A stretch of 18,111 bases of DNA from Deltaproteobacteria bacterium (GCA_021789795.1 JAJYJA010000033.1:1-18111), one strand, 5' to 3'; shown: positions 1 through 7,446, numbered from the stretch's first letter. The notes: generated by a model from the letters alone, not told the origin. Numbers and translations are program-made.

Positions 1-521
1 CCATCAAATACGCCGCCTACACCCCCTGCTTCCGCTCCGAGGCCGGCTCCTACGGCAAGGACACCCGGGGTCTGATCCGCCAGCACCAGTTCGACAAGGT
101 GGAGCTGGTCAAGTTCACCACCCCCGAGGCCTCGGAAGCCGAGCTGGAGTCCCTGCTCTCCGACGCCGAGGAGGTGCTGCAACTGTTGGAACTGCCCTAC
201 CGGGTGGTGGCCCTGTGCGGTGGCGACCTGGGATTTTCATCCAGCAAAACCTACGATATCGAGGTGTGGATGCCGGCCCAGAACACCTACCGGGAGATCT
301 CCTCCTGCAGCAACTTCACCGACTTCCAGGCCCGACGGGGCGGCATCCGCTACCGGCCGCAGGGGGGAAACAAGAGCGCCCTGGTGCACACCTTAAACGG
401 CAGCGGCCTGGCGGTGGGCCGGACGCTGGCCGCCATCTTCGAGAATCACCAGCAGGCCGACGGCCAGATCCGAATCCCGGAGGTGCTGGCCCCCTACTTC
501 ACCGACCGGTTTGCCCGTTAA
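1..521 (+). CDS. serS: Seryl-tRNA synthetase, C-terminal part (5' end outside window)
   Basis: This cytoplasmic class II aminoacyl-tRNA synthetase charges tRNA-Ser with serine. Only the last ~172 codons are present. The frame opens at base 3 and runs off the left edge. Class II motif 2 is visible as FRSEAGSYGKDTRGLIRQHQ followed by FDKVE, typical of SerRS. Motif 3 is visible near the end as GLAVGRTLAAIFEN, with its ATP-binding Arg. The segment TYDIEVWMP followed by YREISSCSN is also characteristic of SerRS. The protein ends in TDRFAR and a TAA stop, a normal C-terminus for the family. The next gene begins within about 20 bp on the same strand, so the two may be co-transcribed. The identification is secure. 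The missing N-terminal coiled-coil arm cannot be assessed. Confidence 0.97.
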   Translation, partial: IKYAAYTPCFRSEAGSYGKDTRGLIRQHQFDKVELVKFTTPEASEAELESLLSDAEEVLQLLELPYRVVALCGGDLGFSSSKTYDIEVWMPAQNTYREISSCSNFTDFQARRGGIRYRPQGGNKSALVHTLNGSGLAVGRTLAAIFENHQQADGQIRIPEVLAPYFTDRFAR

Positions 522-538
522 TTAGCGTGAAAGCCAAG

Positions 539-1087
539 ATGGACAGGGAGGTCGTCGGCGCGGTGCGGCTGTCGGATAAGGAGTACGAGAAGGTGCTCGC
601 CTTCTTCGAGCGGGCGGTGCGGGAGGAGCCGGGGCGCTGGTCTTACTGGTGCGACATCGGCTTTTGCCACGGCAAGCTCGGACGGTGGCAGGAGGCGGCG
701 GCGGCCTTTGAACGACTTGCCGGCGACGCCCCCGAGGAGGCCACCTCGATCCACGTCCTAAGCCTGCTGGGCCACGCCTACATCAAACTCGGACGCTACC
801 TGGATGCCGAGGCGGTGCTGAACCAAGCCCACCGCCTTGAGCCCTACAACTTGAGCGTCCTCTACAAACTGGCGGTGGCCTATTTCCAGCGCGGCCAGGC
901 GCAACTGGCGGTGCGGCCCCTACAGCAAATCGTGGGCCACAAGCCCCAGCACCTCAAGGCCCAGTACAGCCTGGGACTCGTCCTGCACCAGTTGGGCGAC
1001 CAGGCAGGGCTGGAGCGGCAAATCGCCATCGTGGAGCGGCTGGATCAGACCCAGGCGGAACGACTGCGGCAGGTGGCCGGCAAATAG
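539..1087 (+). CDS. Small tetratricopeptide-repeat (TPR) protein
   Basis: This protein of about 182 residues is made almost entirely of TPR-like helical pairs. Examples are the segments around YWCDIGFCHGKLGRWQEAAA, LLGHAYIKLGRYLDAEAVL and LYKLAVAYFQRGQAQLAV, which carry the usual small and aromatic spacing (W/L-G-Y-A). I count roughly four repeats. There is no signal peptide or membrane segment, so it is probably a cytoplasmic scaffold or adaptor. Its partner is unknown. The open frame extends back into serS, but that part is a shadow of serS codons. I chose ATG 539, with GTG 527 as the alternative. Neither has a strong Shine-Dalgarno, which fits translation coupled to serS, whose stop lies 6-18 bp upstream. 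Function is not predictable beyond protein-protein interaction. Confidence 0.8.
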   Translation: MDREVVGAVRLSDKEYEKVLAFFERAVREEPGRWSYWCDIGFCHGKLGRWQEAAAAFERLAGDAPEEATSIHVLSLLGHAYIKLGRYLDAEAVLNQAHRLEPYNLSVLYKLAVAYFQRGQAQLAVRPLQQIVGHKPQHLKAQYSLGLVLHQLGDQAGLERQIAIVERLDQTQAERLRQVAGK

Positions 1088-1131
1088 CCTTAATCCGGGC
1101 CCAACCCCGGGCGCGCAATCCCCCGGCGAAG

Positions 1132-2511
1132 CTACATGCCGACGATCTGATACTCCTTCATCTTGTAGAGCAGGGCCGGGATGCTGATTTCGAGCAACCC
1201 CGCGGCGTGGGTGCGGTTGCCCTTGGTCTCGGTCAGGGCCTTGATGATCAGGTGCCGCTCCATGATCGCCCGGTTCTGCTTGATGGAAAATCCGGCGTTC
1301 TCCAAATCGATGCCCGCCGCCGTCCCCACGTTCTGAAACAACTCGGCGGGCAGGTTCTTCACCGACAGCACGCTGCCCTCGGCCAGGGCCATGCCCCGCT
1401 CGATGACGTTCTCCAGCTCCCGGACGTTGCCCGGCCAGCCGTAGTGCAGCAGCTTGTGCATGCAGGTCTTGTCCACGTCGGTAATCGCCAAGCCCAGCTT
1501 CTCGTTATACTTTTTGACAAAGTAGTCCACCAGCAGCGGGATGTCCTCCCGCCGCTCCCGCAGGGGCGGCACCTCGATGGCCAGGACGTTGATCCGGTAG
1601 AACAGGTCGTCCCGAAACAGCCGCTCGCGCACCAGGTCGCGCAGATTCTTGGCGGTGGCGGCGATGATCCGCACATCCACCTTGATCGACTGACCATGCC
1701 CCAGGGGCCGAATCTCCTCCTCCTGCAAGGCCCGCAGCAGCTTGACCTGCAAGGACAGCGGCATGTCGCCGATCTCATCCAGAAACAGGGTGCCGCCGTC
1801 CGCCTCCTCGAACAATCCCTTCTTGGTGCGGTTGGCGTCGGTGAACGCACCCTTGACGTAACCAAACAGCTCGCTCTCCAGAAGATTTTCCGGGATGCCG
1901 CCGCAGTTGATGTCGATTAGGGGCTGACCCTTGCGGCTGCTGTGGTAGTGAATGGCCCTGGCGATCAACTCCTTGCCGGTGCCGCTCTCGCCGGTGATCA
2001 GCACCGTGGTCTTGTAGTCGGCGATCTTGGTGATGGTCTGGAAGATGGCGTTCATCGACCGGCTGCGGGCCACGATGTTGGCAAAGACGTGCCGGTCCTC
2101 CAGCTCCTTTTGCAGCCGGAGGTTGTCTCTCTCCAGCCGATGCCGTTCCTCGGCCTTGCGCAGGGTGAGCAGCACCACCTCCACCGACTCGAAGGGCTTG
2201 GCGATGAAGTCACTCGCCCCCAGTTGGAAGGCCTGGGTGACGGAAGACAGCTCCGTCTTGCCGGAGATCACGGTGCGGATGGCCTCGCAGCCCAGCTCCT
2301 GCAAGGCCTTGAGCAGGGCCAACCCGTCCATGACCGGCATGGCCAGATCGGTGACGATGTGGTCGAAGAAACCTCCCACCACCTTGTCCAAGGCCTCCTG
2401 GCCGTTGACCGCCGTCTCCACCTCGTAGCCGTTCTTCTCCAGCACCAAGGCCACCACCTTGCGTACCGTCTCGTCGTCATCCACCACCAAGACCCGTTGC
2501 TTCAACTCCAT
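1132..2511 (-). CDS. Sigma-54-dependent response regulator (NtrC family: REC, AAA+, Fis-type HTH)
   Basis: This two-component transcription activator of about 459 residues is proposed to contact sigma-54 RNA polymerase. From Met 2511, the receiver domain is ~1-120, with the acidic DDDE pocket, phospho-acceptor Asp55 in IVTDLAMP and Lys105 in IAKPFE. The AAA+ domain has Walker A GESGTGKE (174-181), the sigma-54-contact loop as GAFTDA (221-226) in place of the commoner GAFTGA, and Walker B TLFLDEIGD. Arginines in FRDDLFYRINV are candidate arginine fingers. A Fis-type helix-turn-helix sits at ~430-452 (GNRTHAAGLLEIS). I chose ATG 2511 because GGAG lies 9 nt upstream and the receiver begins immediately. 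ATG 2535 gives eight more residues but has a poor ribosome site. No partner kinase is in the window, so the signal is unknown. It does not look like the PEP-CTERM regulator PrsR. Confidence 0.93.
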   Translation of the reverse strand: MELKQRVLVVDDDETVRKVVALVLEKNGYEVETAVNGQEALDKVVGGFFDHIVTDLAMPVMDGLALLKALQELGCEAIRTVISGKTELSSVTQAFQLGASDFIAKPFESVEVVLLTLRKAEERHRLERDNLRLQKELEDRHVFANIVARSRSMNAIFQTITKIADYKTTVLITGESGTGKELIARAIHYHSSRKGQPLIDINCGGIPENLLESELFGYVKGAFTDANRTKKGLFEEADGGTLFLDEIGDMPLSLQVKLLRALQEEEIRPLGHGQSIKVDVRIIAATAKNLRDLVRERLFRDDLFYRINVLAIEVPPLRERREDIPLLVDYFVKKYNEKLGLAITDVDKTCMHKLLHYGWPGNVRELENVIERGMALAEGSVLSVKNLPAELFQNVGTAAGIDLENAGFSIKQNRAIMERHLIIKALTETKGNRTHAAGLLEISIPALLYKMKEYQIVGM

Positions 2512-2567
2512 GACTTGGGACTCCACATTTTTCATCCGGTTAGCAAAAAACCAACATTTTGTGGCGT

Positions 2568-2596
2568 AATATACCTTGCTTGCCGATTACTGTCCA
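2568..2596 (-). promoter_or_regulatory. Sigma-70-type promoter for the response regulator gene
   Basis: On the minus strand, TGGACA (2596-2591) and TATATT (2573-2568) are separated by exactly 17 bp. Each hexamer matches five of six consensus positions. Transcription would start near 2561, leaving about 50 nt to ATG 2511 or 26 nt to ATG 2535. The -35 hexamer overlaps the last codons of pilD. The regulator could therefore be expressed separately from the gene upstream of it. Confidence 0.6.
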
Positions 2597-3354
2597 TAGT
2601 ATCCCGCCGCCAACCGCCAGAGGCGGTCGGAAAAGAACAGGTAGCCGTAGCTCGCCAGGGCCAGGAAGGGTCCGTAAGGAATCACCGTCTTGCCGCCCTG
2701 GCGCTGCTTGACCATGGCCCCGATGCCGATCAGCGACCCCAAGAGGGCGCTGGCGAAGATCACAAACGGCAAGGCCCGCCAGCCCAAAAAGGCGCCAATC
2801 ATGGCCAGAAGCTTGATATCTCCCCCCCCCATGCCCGCCCGCCCGGTCAAGAGCTGATAGCCCGCGGCAATGGCGTAGAAGGTGCCTCCCCCCAACAACA
2901 ACCCCAGGGCCGACTCCTGCCAGGATATGCCGGGCAAGAAAAATGAGGCTGCCAATCCCAGCACCAGGCCGGGGAGACTGATAACATCCGGGATTATCTG
3001 GTGGTACAGGTCGATAAAGATGATGGCCAGCAGGGCGGCGCAGAAGATAAAATAGACCAGAAAGGCCAGACCGAAGCCAAAGCGGCGCCACAGGGCGAAG
3101 GACAACATGGCCATCAGGGCCTCGACCAAGGGATACTGCCAGGAAATCGTCCCCCGGCAACTCCGGCAACGGCCCCGCAGGCAGATGAAGCTCAGCAGGG
3201 GAACGTTGTCGTACCAGCGAATGGGGGCCTGGCATTGGGGGCAATGCGAGGCCGGCAGCACCACCGATTGGCTCTCGTCCGGCAGGCGGAGGATGACCAC
3301 GTTCAAAAAGGAACCCACCAGGGCGCCGATAATCACCGCGAACACCACTTCCAA
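2587..3354 (-). CDS. pilD: Prepilin peptidase / N-methyltransferase (type IV leader peptidase)
   Basis: This inner-membrane aspartic protease cleaves and N-methylates type IV prepilins and type II secretion pseudopilins. It has 255 residues, within the family range. The N-terminal motif GSFLNVVILRLP is followed by the cytoplasmic domain with two Cys pairs (C38PQC41 and C63RSC66). The peptidase core has catalytic Asp115 in IDLYHQIIPD and Asp179 in the MGGGDIKL (GxGD) motif, 64 residues apart as in characterised enzymes. Seven or eight hydrophobic segments are visible. The start is TTG at 3354: a strong GGGAGGA lies 6 nt upstream and no ATG is suitably placed. No pilin or secretion gene is in the window, so substrates are encoded elsewhere. 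The response regulator follows about 75 bp downstream on the same strand. Confidence 0.96.
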   Translation of the reverse strand: MEVVFAVIIGALVGSFLNVVILRLPDESQSVVLPASHCPQCQAPIRWYDNVPLLSFICLRGRCRSCRGTISWQYPLVEALMAMLSFALWRRFGFGLAFLVYFIFCAALLAIIFIDLYHQIIPDVISLPGLVLGLAASFFLPGISWQESALGLLLGGGTFYAIAAGYQLLTGRAGMGGGDIKLLAMIGAFLGWRALPFVIFASALLGSLIGIGAMVKQRQGGKTVIPYGPFLALASYGYLFFSDRLWRLAAGYYGQ

Positions 3355-3360
3355 GAGCCG

Positions 3361-3367
3361 TCCTCCC
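3361..3367 (-). promoter_or_regulatory. Ribosome binding site fixing the TTG start of pilD
   Basis: Read on the minus strand this is GGGAGGA, ending 6 nt before TTG 3354. It is one of the strongest Shine-Dalgarno matches in the window and supports the rare initiation codon over any internal start. Confidence 0.75.
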
Positions 3368-3427
3368 GCCTCGATTTTAGACGTTGTGCTGCCGCCTAGA
3401 ACTTGTTAATAATGCCCAAGAAAAATT

Positions 3428-3459
3428 GTCCCCCTCCGCCGTGGGGACGCTAACCGTCC
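3428..3459 (+). promoter_or_regulatory. Two mutually exclusive hairpins in the leader of the CheW-like gene
   Basis: GTCCCC (3428-3433) can pair with GGGGAC (3443-3448) across a 9-nt loop. GGACG (3445-3449) can instead pair with CGTCC (3455-3459) across CTAAC. The two stems share bases and cannot form together. They lie in the AT-richer divergent region between pilD and the CheW-like gene. An attenuation role is only a possibility, since both stems are short and the transcription start is unknown. Confidence 0.25.
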
Positions 3460-3575
3460 AGGTTATGTTGCATGTACCACGCGTCCGGGAAATTGTACAG
3501 ACCAATGACGACCGCCCCCGCGATAAAGGCAAGCCAACGGCACGACCACACCCGTCCCTGGCCGGGAAGCCGCCC

Positions 3576-4709
3576 GTGACCGCCGACCAGCCCCTGCCGC
3601 TCGACGACGCGGTGCTGCGGCTCAAGGCCGAGATCATCGCCCAGGACTGGCGGCTGAGCCCCAAGCGGGCCGCCCGTCTGGACGAGGCCTTCGTCAGCCT
3701 CAAGGGACACTTCCGGGAACGGCGGGCCATCCACGCCATGCTGGTGATGGCGGCCAACGTCCTCGATTACATCAAGGGCCACGGCGTCAGCCCGCCGGAC
3801 ACCATCGACTTCTTGAAGGAGGCCATGGCCCATGTGGTCAGCCTGCACGAGGAACTGGAGGTTGACTTAAACCGGGAGCAGGAGGTGCTGATAAACCTCC
3901 TGGGGCGCTTCAACCGGCTCAAGGACAAGATCCGGCTCCAGACCGCCCGTCCGGCGGAAAACCGGCCCGTCGTCGCGGAGCCCTCCCCCGCCCGCTCGGG
4001 GACCGAACCGACGCCCGACGCCCCGCTCCCCGAGCCAGGGTCGATGGTCCCCGAACTCCTCGCCGAATTCCAGGCCGCCCTCGGCCAGGCCCCGGCCCCC
4101 GGCCCGGAACTGGCGCGGCGGCTGGGCCACTGGCTCGCCTCGCCGGAGGTGGCCGGCCTCTTAAAGGGCGGCCTGCCCCGCCCAGGCTCGGCCAGGGAAA
4201 GGCCGGAGGCCGAGACTGTCGAGCCCCCCGTCCTGGTCAAGATACTGACCCTCAACTCGCTGACGGTCGCCCTGCCCTGCCGGATGATCGCCATGAGCCG
4301 GGCCATCTCCCCGTCCCAGTCCGCCAAATACACCCAAAACGCCGCCGTGCCCCTGGCGGATTTCGCCCGGCTGCTGCGCCGCCTGTCCTCCCTGTTGGCC
4401 GGCAACCTGGCCCAGGTCAAGGAACGAGCCCTGCGGCAGCTAATCCTGCCGCTCCTGATCCCCAGGGGCTCCGACCTCCCGGAGACCCCTACCGGCGACA
4501 GCCGGGCCCTGGTGGTCGTCTCGCACGGCAACTGGCACGGGGCCCTAGTCTGCGACACCCTTGCCGAGACCGAGCCGATGATGGTCGGCTTCATCAAAAG
4601 ACAGGATGGAGACCTGTCAGGCCTCGCCAAGCTCGACAATGGCTCCCTGGTTCCCCTGCTAGACGCGCAATCCATGCTGCAACGCGAGGGAATCTTACTG
4701 ATGATTTAG
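3576..4709 (+). CDS. CheW-like domain protein with an uncharacterised helical N-terminal domain
   Basis: This is a predicted cytoplasmic protein of 377 residues. The C-terminal ~155 residues resemble CheW, the chemotaxis coupling domain. They contain VLVKILTLNSLTVALP, RALVVVSHGNWHGALVCDT and the closing pattern GLAKLDNGSLVPLLDAQSML, which matches the last strand and helix of CheW. The stretch where CheW normally has a GLINLRG-like loop is replaced by a helical insert, so the fold is divergent. Residues 1-125 are mostly helical and charged (DWRLSPKRAARLDEAF, TIDFLKEAMAHVV), and I recognise no named family. A Pro/Ala-rich linker follows. The start is uncertain. I chose GTG 3576 because GGGAAG lies 6 nt upstream and codons before it lose the strong third-position GC bias. 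The frame stays open back to TTG 3384, with an ATG at 3465. Likely role: signalling adaptor. Confidence 0.7.
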   Translation: MTADQPLPLDDAVLRLKAEIIAQDWRLSPKRAARLDEAFVSLKGHFRERRAIHAMLVMAANVLDYIKGHGVSPPDTIDFLKEAMAHVVSLHEELEVDLNREQEVLINLLGRFNRLKDKIRLQTARPAENRPVVAEPSPARSGTEPTPDAPLPEPGSMVPELLAEFQAALGQAPAPGPELARRLGHWLASPEVAGLLKGGLPRPGSARERPEAETVEPPVLVKILTLNSLTVALPCRMIAMSRAISPSQSAKYTQNAAVPLADFARLLRRLSSLLAGNLAQVKERALRQLILPLLIPRGSDLPETPTGDSRALVVVSHGNWHGALVCDTLAETEPMMVGFIKRQDGDLSGLAKLDNGSLVPLLDAQSMLQREGILLMI

Positions 4710-4714
4710 CCAGA

Positions 4715-4735
4715 AGCAAGGCACCTAGCCTTGCT
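4715..4735 (+). terminator. Stem-loop just after the CheW-like gene, possible terminator
   Basis: AGCAAGGC (4715-4722) and GCCTTGCT (4728-4735) form a perfect 8-bp stem with a 5-nt loop, six bases after the stop codon. The following bases are pyrimidine-rich (CTCTCCTC) but not a true T-run, so it may be a weak terminator or an mRNA-stabilising 3' hairpin. Confidence 0.45.
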
Positions 4736-4778
4736 CTCTCCTCAAGTCATACCGCAACCAATCCCAAGGGAGGAGCTT

Positions 4779-5687
4779 ATGAAACAACCAATAGGATTCA
4801 TGGGCCTGGGAATCATGGGCGTACCCATGGCGGCCAACCTGCTCAAGGCGGGCTATCCGCTCACCGTCTACAACCGCAGCCCCGCAAAGGCCGAGCCGCT
4901 CGTCAGGCAGGGCGCCATCCTGGCCCCCACCCCCAGGGGCCTGGCCGAGTCGGCGGAGGTGGTCATCGCCATGGTCACCGGGCCCGAGGCCTTAAACGAC
5001 CTCCTCTGGGGGCCCGGCGGGGCGGGCGGGGCGCTCACCACCGGCAAGACGTTCATCAACATGAGTTCGGTCTCCCCGTCATTCACCCGACAACTGGCCC
5101 CAGCCCTGGCGGCCAGCGGCGCCGTCCTCATCGACGCCCCGGTCTCCGGCACCAAGAAACCGGCCGAGGAGGGGGCGCTGACCATCCTGGCCGGGGGCCC
5201 GGAAGACCAGGTCCGGGAGCTGGAGCCGATCTTCCTGGCCCTGGGCAAGAAGGTGATTTATTGCGGCCCGGCGGGCCAGGGCTCGATGATGAAGATGTTC
5301 ATCAACCTGCTGCTGGCCCTGATGATGGAGGGTTTCGCCGAGGCGCTGAACTTCGGGCGGCTGGGGGGGCTAGACCTGGAGACCATGCTGACGACGCTCT
5401 CCTCCGGGGCAATGAACAGCCCCCTGTTCCAAATGAAGGCGGCGCACTTAAAATCCAAGCAACACCCCCCCTCCTTCCCCTTGCAGCACATGGCCAAAGA
5501 CGTCAAATTCATCGTGGATACGGCCTATGAGCTGGGGGCGCCGTTGCCAGCGGGGCAGACGGCCCTGCACCTTTACCGGGCCGGGGTGGCCCTGGGCTGG
5601 GGCGAGGAGGATCTAAGCGCCATCGTCAAGGTGCTGGAGGGCATGAGCCCCACGGTCGCGACGCTGGCCTGTCCTTGTGCCCCCTGA
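4779..5687 (+). CDS. NAD(P)-dependent beta-hydroxyacid dehydrogenase (3-hydroxyisobutyrate dehydrogenase family)
   Basis: This 302-residue cytoplasmic oxidoreductase belongs to the family holding 3-hydroxyisobutyrate dehydrogenase, tartronate semialdehyde reductase and glyoxylate/succinic semialdehyde reductase. The N-terminal Rossmann motif is GFMGLGIMGVPMAANLL, followed by TVYNRSPAKAEPL, where Asn-Arg at the end of beta-2 suggests NADP preference. The substrate-binding motif DAPVSGTKKPAEEGAL is present at ~119-133. The catalytic Lys172 lies in GQGSMMKMF and is followed by the helical dimerisation domain. ATG 4779 is preceded by GGGAGGAG with the core five bases away. The longer frame from 4731 would overlap a hairpin and lacks such a site. 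The exact substrate cannot be deduced. A short-chain semialdehyde reductase (GLYR type) is the best guess. Confidence 0.9.
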   Translation: MKQPIGFMGLGIMGVPMAANLLKAGYPLTVYNRSPAKAEPLVRQGAILAPTPRGLAESAEVVIAMVTGPEALNDLLWGPGGAGGALTTGKTFINMSSVSPSFTRQLAPALAASGAVLIDAPVSGTKKPAEEGALTILAGGPEDQVRELEPIFLALGKKVIYCGPAGQGSMMKMFINLLLALMMEGFAEALNFGRLGGLDLETMLTTLSSGAMNSPLFQMKAAHLKSKQHPPSFPLQHMAKDVKFIVDTAYELGAPLPAGQTALHLYRAGVALGWGEEDLSAIVKVLEGMSPTVATLACPCAP

Positions 5688-5739
5688 CCCCGAGCCAGGC
5701 CGGCATGACAAATGAACAACAAAATAGGAGGGAAATGGC

Positions 5740-6096
5740 ATGGGCAGGGAACGACGCAAAAACACCAGGGTGCCCTTTCAGGCGACGGCGGATGTCACCT
5801 TCGCGGGCCAGCATTACCGGGGCTGCGAGACCGAGAACCTAAGCGTCAAGGGGGTGGCGGTGCTGGGGATAACCGGGCACGCGGTGGGTGAGACCTGCGA
5901 CCTCTCCCTGGCCTTGAGCGGCAGCAGCAGCGAACTGCGCCTGACCATGAGGGGCAAGGTGGTGCGGGTGGAGGGAAACGGGGTGGCCTTGAACTTCATC
6001 GAGACCGACCTGGAGAGCTTCTACCACTTGAAAAACATCATCTACTACAACTCCCAGGACCCGGACGCCATCGAGCAGGAGTTGATCCGCAGCTAA
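5740..6096 (+). CDS. PilZ-domain protein, probable c-di-GMP receptor
   Basis: This stand-alone PilZ domain of 118 residues has no membrane segment. Both nucleotide-binding signatures are present: R6xxxR10 inside RRKNTRVPF, and N33xSxxG38 in ENLSVKGVAV. The beta-barrel follows, ending in GNGVALNFIETDLESFYHL, typical of PilZ proteins whose last helix packs on the barrel. It is therefore predicted to bind cyclic di-GMP and relay it to an unknown partner. The start is well supported by AGGAGGG seven bases before ATG 5740. It lies about 50 bp after the dehydrogenase gene on the same strand and may share its transcript. Its functional link may be to type IV pili or surface secretion, given pilD and the CheW-like gene nearby, but that is inference. 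Confidence 0.9.
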   Translation: MGRERRKNTRVPFQATADVTFAGQHYRGCETENLSVKGVAVLGITGHAVGETCDLSLALSGSSSELRLTMRGKVVRVEGNGVALNFIETDLESFYHLKNIIYYNSQDPDAIEQELIRS

Positions 6097-6198
6097 ACGG
6101 GCCTTGCCAAATCCGGGCGAATTGAGTTTACTGGGCACGCTATCCGCCGTTGGCCGACGCCCCACTTGCCGTTCTCCCTCAAACCATCGCCTTGCGCC

Positions 6199-7446
6199 AT
6201 GCACAACCGGCTGTTTGTCAGATTCGTCCGCTGGGTCGGCCACGACCTGGGCATCTCGCCCAACCAGATCACCCTGGGCCGGCTGCTGTTCTTCATCCCC
6301 GGCTGGCTGGCCTGGCTCTACCGTTACGACCTGGCGGCCAGGACCGGGCTGCCCTGGCAGCTCTTCGGGTCGCTGGCCACCGTCCTGGTGACCACGGTGA
6401 TCGTCTTCGACATCGTCGATGGCGCCCTGGCCCGGGAGACCGGCCAGGTGAGCGATCAGGGCAAGGTGCTCGATCCCCTGGTTGACAAGCTGATCACCTA
6501 CAGCACCCTGACCCTGTTCTGGGCCGCCATCGATCATGTCGGGCTGCTGATCCTCTTCGGCCTCGACCTGGCCTCCACCTGCCTGCGCGGGGTGCAGGTG
6601 GAAGGGGCCAACGACTTCGGCAAGGGCAAGGCCTTTTCCCAAAACATCTCCAAGCTGTTCTTCGCCCTGGCCGCCCTCTGCGCCGCCCCCTGGCTGAACC
6701 GGGCCGGCAACGCCTTGATCTGGCTGGCAGTGCTTCTGGCCACGGTGTCCGTAGGCGTCCGGGCCCTGCCTGCCAAGGTCAAGAACTCCATCCAGGTGGC
6801 CATCCCCCAGATCCTTACCCTCTGCAACCTAGGCGGCGGGGTGCTGGCCATCTGGTTCGCCGCCCAGGGGCACCTCAAACTGGCGGTAACCTGTAATTTC
6901 GCCGCCATGTTCTTCGACCTCACCGACGGGGCGGTGGCCAGAAAGCTCGGGGTGTCGAGCGCCTTTGGCAAGCAGTTCGACACCGTGGCCGACATGGTGA
7001 GCTTCGGCCTGGCCCCGGCCCTGATGATCAACGCCCGGGCCGGCTGGTCGCCTCTGTCCCTGGCCCTGGGGCTGATCTACGTGGTCGCCACCCTGATCCG
7101 GCTGCGCGACTACGGCCGCTCCAAGGATCGCACCCCGCCCGGCTTCTTCCGCGGCCTGCCCAGCCCGGCCGGGGCCTGGCTGGTGATCAGCTCCGCCCTC
7201 TACCCCTCCCTGGCCCTAAGCCTGGCGGCCCTGCTGGTGGCGGCGGTGCTGATGTGCTCCTTTACCATCAACTGGATTCACTTCAACCGGATCATCGGCA
7301 CCGTGCGCCTGGGCGAGACCCTGGCCTCCCTGCTGATGGGCATCGCCCTGATGACCGCCACCCACACCCCGGAGACCTTCTTCTCCGGCCCCATCGTCAT
7401 CTACGCCTTCTCCCCCCTCTGGCGCAAGCCGCCCGCCTCCAGGTAG
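6199..7446 (+). CDS. Tandem two-domain CDP-alcohol phosphatidyltransferase (PgsA-like + PssA-like fusion)
   Basis: This integral membrane protein of 415 residues contains two complete copies of the CDP-alcohol phosphatidyltransferase signature D-x2-DG-x2-AR-x8-G-x3-D-x3-D. The first has Asp71, Asp74, Asp92 and Asp96 (DIVDGALAR, GKVLDPLVD). The second has Asp240, Asp243, Asp261 and Asp265 (DLTDGAVAR, GKQFDTVAD). The first half, starting SPNQITLGRLLFF and with LDPLVDKL, resembles phosphatidylglycerophosphate synthase. The second, with IPQILTLCNLGGG, VADMVSFGLAPALM and FFRGLPSPAGA, resembles phosphatidylserine synthase PssA. Both active sites look intact, so one polypeptide could make two phospholipid head-group precursors at the inner membrane. 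ATG 6199 is chosen although its ribosome site is poor. TTG 6166 adds 11 residues. The product specificity of each half is inferred from motifs only. Confidence 0.88.
   Translation: MHNRLFVRFVRWVGHDLGISPNQITLGRLLFFIPGWLAWLYRYDLAARTGLPWQLFGSLATVLVTTVIVFDIVDGALARETGQVSDQGKVLDPLVDKLITYSTLTLFWAAIDHVGLLILFGLDLASTCLRGVQVEGANDFGKGKAFSQNISKLFFALAALCAAPWLNRAGNALIWLAVLLATVSVGVRALPAKVKNSIQVAIPQILTLCNLGGGVLAIWFAAQGHLKLAVTCNFAAMFFDLTDGAVARKLGVSSAFGKQFDTVADMVSFGLAPALMINARAGWSPLSLALGLIYVVATLIRLRDYGRSKDRTPPGFFRGLPSPAGAWLVISSALYPSLALSLAALLVAAVLMCSFTINWIHFNRIIGTVRLGETLASLLMGIALMTATHTPETFFSGPIVIYAFSPLWRKPPASR

Noticed and set aside
215..538. Long N-terminal extension of the TPR protein through the serS gene
   Set aside because: It runs in another frame over clear serS codons, has no TPR or other pattern, and is low-complexity Pro/Arg/Gly typical of shadow frames in GC-rich DNA.
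1090..1131. Possible terminator between the convergent TPR and regulator genes
   Set aside because: CCGGG and CCCGG can pair over a short loop, but the stem is only 5 bp and there is no T-run on either strand.
1132..2511. Identifying the response regulator as PrsR, the PEP-CTERM regulator
   Set aside because: Its receiver sequence differs from what I recall of PrsR, and no PrsK-type kinase or exosortase gene is adjacent. The link to the sigma-54 promoter at 7572 is therefore not assumed.
1942..2946. 334-codon plus-strand open frame across the regulator and pilD
   Set aside because: It is antisense to two strongly supported genes, rich in Gln, His, Gly and Leu as expected for a shadow frame, and contains no recognisable motif.
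3767..4675. 302-codon minus-strand open frame opposite the CheW-like gene
   Set aside because: Ser/Arg/Pro-rich composition without domain features. The plus frame has the CheW-like ending and proper codon bias.
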